A stretch of 18,506 bases of DNA from DASYTH01 sp035762905. GTDB lineage: Bacteria; Actinomycetota; Actinomycetes; Mycobacteriales; Pseudonocardiaceae. The stretch lies in assembly GCF_035762905.1 (NCBI RefSeq), contig NZ_DASUCC010000113.1, positions 1 to 18,506 of the forward strand, given 5' to 3'. The stretch's first letter is position 1, and every line of letters begins with the position of its first letter. The notes beneath the pieces are model-generated. The model ran no database searches and was not told the DNA's origin. It saw only the letters and a program-made list of their open reading frames with translations. The position numbers and the translations under genes are program-made. Shown here one piece after another: positions 15,944 to 18,506 of this stretch.

Positions 15944-17280
15944 CGGGCCTCCCACCTGCGACGGCGCAGCAGCGGCAGCGCGGCGAGCGTGAACAGTGCC
16001 GGGAGCAGGCCGGCACCGGCCACCACGGCGAACTCCGCGCTCTCCGGCTGGGTCACCTGCTCGCCCTCCGACGACGACACGTAACCGCCGAGCGCCAGCA
16101 CCAGGCCGTACAGCCCGGGGCCGAGCGCCAGCCCGAGGGTCTCGACGGCCGTCCACACCCCGGCGAACAGCCCGGCCCGGACCTGGCCGGTGCGCCGCTC
16201 CTCCGCGCTGATCACGTCCGGCAGCATGGCCAGCGGAAACACCTGCATCCCCGCGTATCCCACGCCGGCCAATGCCGCCGACGCCAACACCACCGGCACC
16301 GGCACCCACTTGGCCGCGAACACGCCGACCATGGCGACGATGAACACCAGCGAAGCCTGCACGAAACCCACCCGCTTGCCGTACCGCGCCGCTACCCACT
16401 GCCACAGCGGCATCACCAGCAGGCAGGGTCCCACGAACCCGGCGAACAGCAGCGGCTGCAGGTTGGTGTCGCCCAATACCACCCGGGCGAGGTAGTCGAC
16501 CCCGGCAAGCAGGGTGGCGATGCCCGCGGCCTGGATCACGTACGCCGCGGTCAGGATCCGGAACGGCCGGCAGGCCCGGACCGCCGCGAAGACCTCCCGC
16601 CAGCTGGACACCGAGGGCAGCACCCGCGCCACCGGCGCCTTCCGCGTCCCGAAGAACACCCCGACGGTGCCGAACAGGATCAGCGCGCCGACCGCGATGC
16701 CCATCACCCGGTAGCCCTCGCTGCCGCCGACCGCGTCCCGGAGCGCCGGCGCCCCGGCCCCGCTGACCAGGATCGCCACCGCGAGCACCGCGATGCGCAT
16801 CGTGGTCAGCCGGGTGCGCTCGTGCTCGCCCTGGGTGATCTCGGCCGGCATCGCGTTGTACGGCACCTGGAACAGGGCGAACGCCGTCGCACAGAGCAGG
16901 AACATCGCGGTGACGTAGGCCGCGTCACCGGCCACCGACCCGGTGTCCGGTCCGACGAACAGCAGCGCGAAGAAGACCGCAAGGGCCGACCCGCCGGTGA
17001 TCAGAAAGGGCCGGCGCGCCCCGATCCTGGTGTGCGTGCGGTCGCTCCACCGGCCGGCGATCGGGTTGAACGCCACGTCCCAGATCTTCGGCAGCAGGAC
17101 CAGCAGCCCCGCCGCCGAGGCCGGCACGGCCAGGCTGTCGGTCAGGTACGGCAGCAGCAACAGGCCCGGGACCGTGCCGAAGGCTCCGGTCACGAGCGAA
17201 CCCACGGCGTACCCGGACCGGATGCCCAACGGCAACCGGTCGGACGCGGCGGGAGCTGGGGTTTCGGGCAGCGGCGTCAT
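15940..17280 (-). CDS. MFS transporter, GPH (glycoside-pentoside-hexuronide:cation symporter) family
   Basis: 446 residues from ATG at 17280-17278. About 12 membrane helices are present. GPH hallmarks are visible: IWDVAFNPIAGRWSDRTHTRIGARRPFLITG between helices 2 and 3, FQVPYNAMPAEITQ, and in the second half GYAGMQVFPLAMLPDVISAEERRTGQVRAGLFAG. These are the MelB/MFSD2-type signatures. The family includes sugar symporters and, in animals, the lysolipid and sphingosine-1-phosphate carriers MFSD2A/B. Because its stop overlaps the start of the sphingosine-phosphate-lyase-like gene (ATGA), import of that enzyme's substrate is the natural guess. A TAGGGT element at 17296-17291, 10 nt upstream of the ATG, may be its -10. 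Confidence 0.87.
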   Translation of the reverse strand: MTPLPETPAPAASDRLPLGIRSGYAVGSLVTGAFGTVPGLLLLPYLTDSLAVPASAAGLLVLLPKIWDVAFNPIAGRWSDRTHTRIGARRPFLITGGSALAVFFALLFVGPDTGSVAGDAAYVTAMFLLCATAFALFQVPYNAMPAEITQGEHERTRLTTMRIAVLAVAILVSGAGAPALRDAVGGSEGYRVMGIAVGALILFGTVGVFFGTRKAPVARVLPSVSSWREVFAAVRACRPFRILTAAYVIQAAGIATLLAGVDYLARVVLGDTNLQPLLFAGFVGPCLLVMPLWQWVAARYGKRVGFVQASLVFIVAMVGVFAAKWVPVPVVLASAALAGVGYAGMQVFPLAMLPDVISAEERRTGQVRAGLFAGVWTAVETLGLALGPGLYGLVLALGGYVSSSEGEQVTQPESAEFAVVAGAGLLPALFTLAALPLLRRRRWEAR

Positions 17281-17290
17281 GGTGCGCAGG

Positions 17291-17319
17291 ACCCTAACCC
17301 GCTCGCGGCGGCACTGGAA
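17291..17319 (-). promoter_or_regulatory. Candidate promoter of the transporter-lyase operon
   Basis: Minus strand: TAGGGT at 17296-17291, 10 nt before the ATG, with a poor TTCCAG -35 at 17-nt spacing (17319-17314). Leaderless or very short leader; judged by eye. Confidence 0.35.
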
Positions 17320-17395
17320 CACGCGGTGTCCAGTCGTTACCCGACCCCCACTGCCGGTGCCCCGCCGGGCGCAGCCCGAGCAGGAAACACCGTGG

Positions 17396-17815
17396 TCACC
17401 AGCGGCGGCGGCGCACCTGCACCGGCAATCGACCGTGCACGGGCAGGCCTAGACCGGATGGCGTGGCGGCAAGATCGCGCGGCGCCTCCGGATGACCGGG
17501 CGGGGCGAGCGTCAGCAGCGCTCGTAGTGTCCATACCGGACTGGATGCGTACGACCAGTAGACCTGGGCCGGGGCGAACACATCCACTGCCGGTCCGGTG
17601 GGACACCGCCAGGCGACCGCGCGGGTCTGGTCGAACAGGGTTACCACGTCGGCGCACTCGACATACTGGCGCGTCGCGGCGAGCAGGTCCGGGCCCTGCC
17701 GATCCACCTGGAAGGCATGGAACAGATAGCCGGCCCGGCCGAGCTGCTCCATGAGCAGATCCAGTTCGGACAGGTTCTCGGGTGGGCCTTCGGTCGGCCC
17801 TGCGCGTTCGTTCAC
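17396..17815 (-). CDS. Conserved hypothetical protein, divergent from an XRE-type regulator
   Basis: About 139 residues if started at GTG 17815-17813; a TTG at 17845 and an ATG at 17752 are alternatives, and none has a good ribosome-binding site. No signal peptide or membrane helix. The central part is distinctive: YVECADVVTLFDQTRAVAWRCP, then GPAVDVFAPAQVYWSYASSPVWTLRALLTLAPPG, ending in a basic tail RRRRW. I do not recognise a named domain, although I recall this DVFAP..V.W.Y..SPVWTLRALLTL pattern in hypothetical actinomycete proteins. Codon use is coding-like but slightly less biased than the neighbours. It shares the intergenic palindrome region with the divergent regulator gene and may be controlled by it. 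Confidence 0.6.
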   Translation of the reverse strand: MNERAGPTEGPPENLSELDLLMEQLGRAGYLFHAFQVDRQGPDLLAATRQYVECADVVTLFDQTRAVAWRCPTGPAVDVFAPAQVYWSYASSPVWTLRALLTLAPPGHPEAPRDLAATPSGLGLPVHGRLPVQVRRRRW

Positions 17816-17907
17816 CGGCCCAACTCGGGCTGCGCCGGTCGCCAACGGGGTGCTCTCACCTGCCGAGCATCGGCACGCCGGTCACCAAGCCCCATCCCAA
17901 CCGGGGT

Positions 17908-17922
17908 ATCTCACCGTGAGAT
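17908..17922. promoter_or_regulatory. 15-bp palindromic operator candidate ATCTCAC-C-GTGAGAT
   Basis: Perfect 7-bp inverted repeat around one central base, placed between -35 and -10 positions of the XRE-type gene and in the intergenic region of the divergent pair. A binding site for the XRE-type protein itself is the simplest reading. Confidence 0.55.
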
Positions 17923-17923
17923 G

Positions 17924-17935
17924 TACGCTTCGCGG
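17924..17935 (+). promoter_or_regulatory. -10 element for a leaderless XRE-type regulator mRNA
   Basis: TACGCT at 17924-17929, then 6 nt, then GTG 17936. It starts 2 nt after the palindrome, so a protein bound there would block RNA polymerase. Confidence 0.5.
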
Positions 17936-18506
17936 GTGATCGAGGCGACCGGTGCCGCCGTGGAATTGCCGCAGTGGGCCTGGCAGCGACCCGACATGCG
18001 CTCGGCGCTCCGCCAACGCGATGTGGGGGCGTTACTGCGGGGCGTTCAGCAGTACACCGGTGCCAGTCAGGGCCGGATCGCCGTCGCCGTCGGGATGTTG
18101 CAGGGCCGGGTGTCGGAGATCGTGCGTGGCATGCGCACGGTGACGGCGCTGGAGTCGTTCGAGCGGATCGCCGCAGGGCTCGACATGCCCGACGACGCGC
18201 GGATGCTGCTCGGGTTGGCGCCGGTGCACCCGGCCGGGCTCGATCATCTCGGGCCACCGGGCGTGCCGAGATTCTCGCCGTCTATCCGTCCCAGTCGGCG
18301 GCCCGTGCGGAGATCGAACGCTGCGCCAAGGACGCAGCCGAGGTGAACGTCCTCGCGGTGCGAGGAGCTTCAGTACCGGAATCCGGCTCTCCCTGGAACG
18401 GCTGGCCGAGTTGGCCACGCAGGGCGCCAAGGTGGAAGTCCATGTCTACGACATGCTGCCGACCTGGCGGGTGATCGGGCTGGACACCACGTTGTTCGTG
18501 TCCGCG
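17936..18506 (+). pseudogene. XRE-family helix-turn-helix regulator, broken by two frameshifts and cut by the window end
   Basis: From GTG 17936 (ATG 17921 is an alternative) the frame encodes an XRE-type HTH: ALLRGVQQYTGASQGRIAVAVG, then GRVSEIVRGMRTVTALESFERIAAGLDMP and LLGLAPVHPAGLDHLG. Around 18251-18253 the sensible frame shifts back by one (ATGRAEILAVYPSQSAARAEIERCAKDAAEVNVLAVRG). Around 18360-18372 it shifts again (TGIRLSLERLAELATQGAKVEVHVYDMLP...). All three segments look like one protein read in three frames, so two single-base losses (or sequencing errors) have occurred. As it stands, the first frame stops at 18346 with an arginine/proline-rich nonsense tail (136 aa). The C-terminal part of the gene lies beyond the window. 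The HTH half could still bind DNA. Confidence 0.7.

Noticed and set aside
14480..17754. Long plus-strand frames opposite the PLP lyase and MFS transporter
   Set aside because: Composition is that of reverse-complement codons (His/Arg/Gln/Gly-rich), with no conserved motif; the minus-strand genes explain the region.

Overview
The window is very GC-rich, with strong G/C preference at third codon positions, GTG starts, ATGA/GTGA gene overlaps and many starts without a Shine-Dalgarno sequence. Together with families such as DUF4383, DUF5709, DUF6328 and UdgX, this points to a high-GC actinomycete. Pseudonocardiales is my best guess, but that is inference. I see no rRNA, tRNA, CRISPR array or insertion sequence.

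Region 1 (2-3988, + strand) is a two-gene operon for secreted carbohydrate-acting proteins. The first gene is a 5'-truncated PQQ-type sugar dehydrogenase with PKD, CBM6-like and ricin-B lectin domains. The second is a ThuA-DUF1080-ricin-B fusion. The two lectin domains are nearly identical at DNA level. A 20-bp inverted repeat follows.

Region 2 (4075-8577, + strand) holds a nitronate monooxygenase-like flavoprotein, a universal stress protein, and an overlapping trio of LolA/RseB-like envelope protein, ABC ATPase and ABC-2 permease. A hairpin terminator closes the trio.

Region 3 (8578-13304) looks like a general-stress cluster. DUF6328 plus a lipase-like hydrolase, DUF5709, UdgX and DUF4383 are four transcription units. 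Each is preceded by a sequence of the form GNNT-N15/16-GGGTA(T/C/G), in every case with exactly 9 nt before the ATG. This resembles sigma-B/SigF-type stress promoters. Next to them is an overlapping pair encoding two proteins that share an unnamed C-terminal domain (FVDDP...AD.LV..VM...YR..F..LL).

Region 4 (13305-17280, mostly - strand) contains a perfect 14-bp terminator, a secreted SGNH hydrolase, and a coupled pair of GPH-type MFS transporter and sphingosine-1-phosphate-lyase-like PLP enzyme. Region 5 (17396-18506) has an unrecognised small protein divergent from an XRE-type regulator. The regulator's reading frame is broken twice and it runs off the window. A 15-bp palindrome abuts the regulator's -10 element.

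The most notable points are the shared stress-promoter architecture, UdgX within that set, the unnamed FVDDP domain in tandem, the transporter/lyase pair, and the lectin-tagged sugar oxidation/3-keto-glycoside module.
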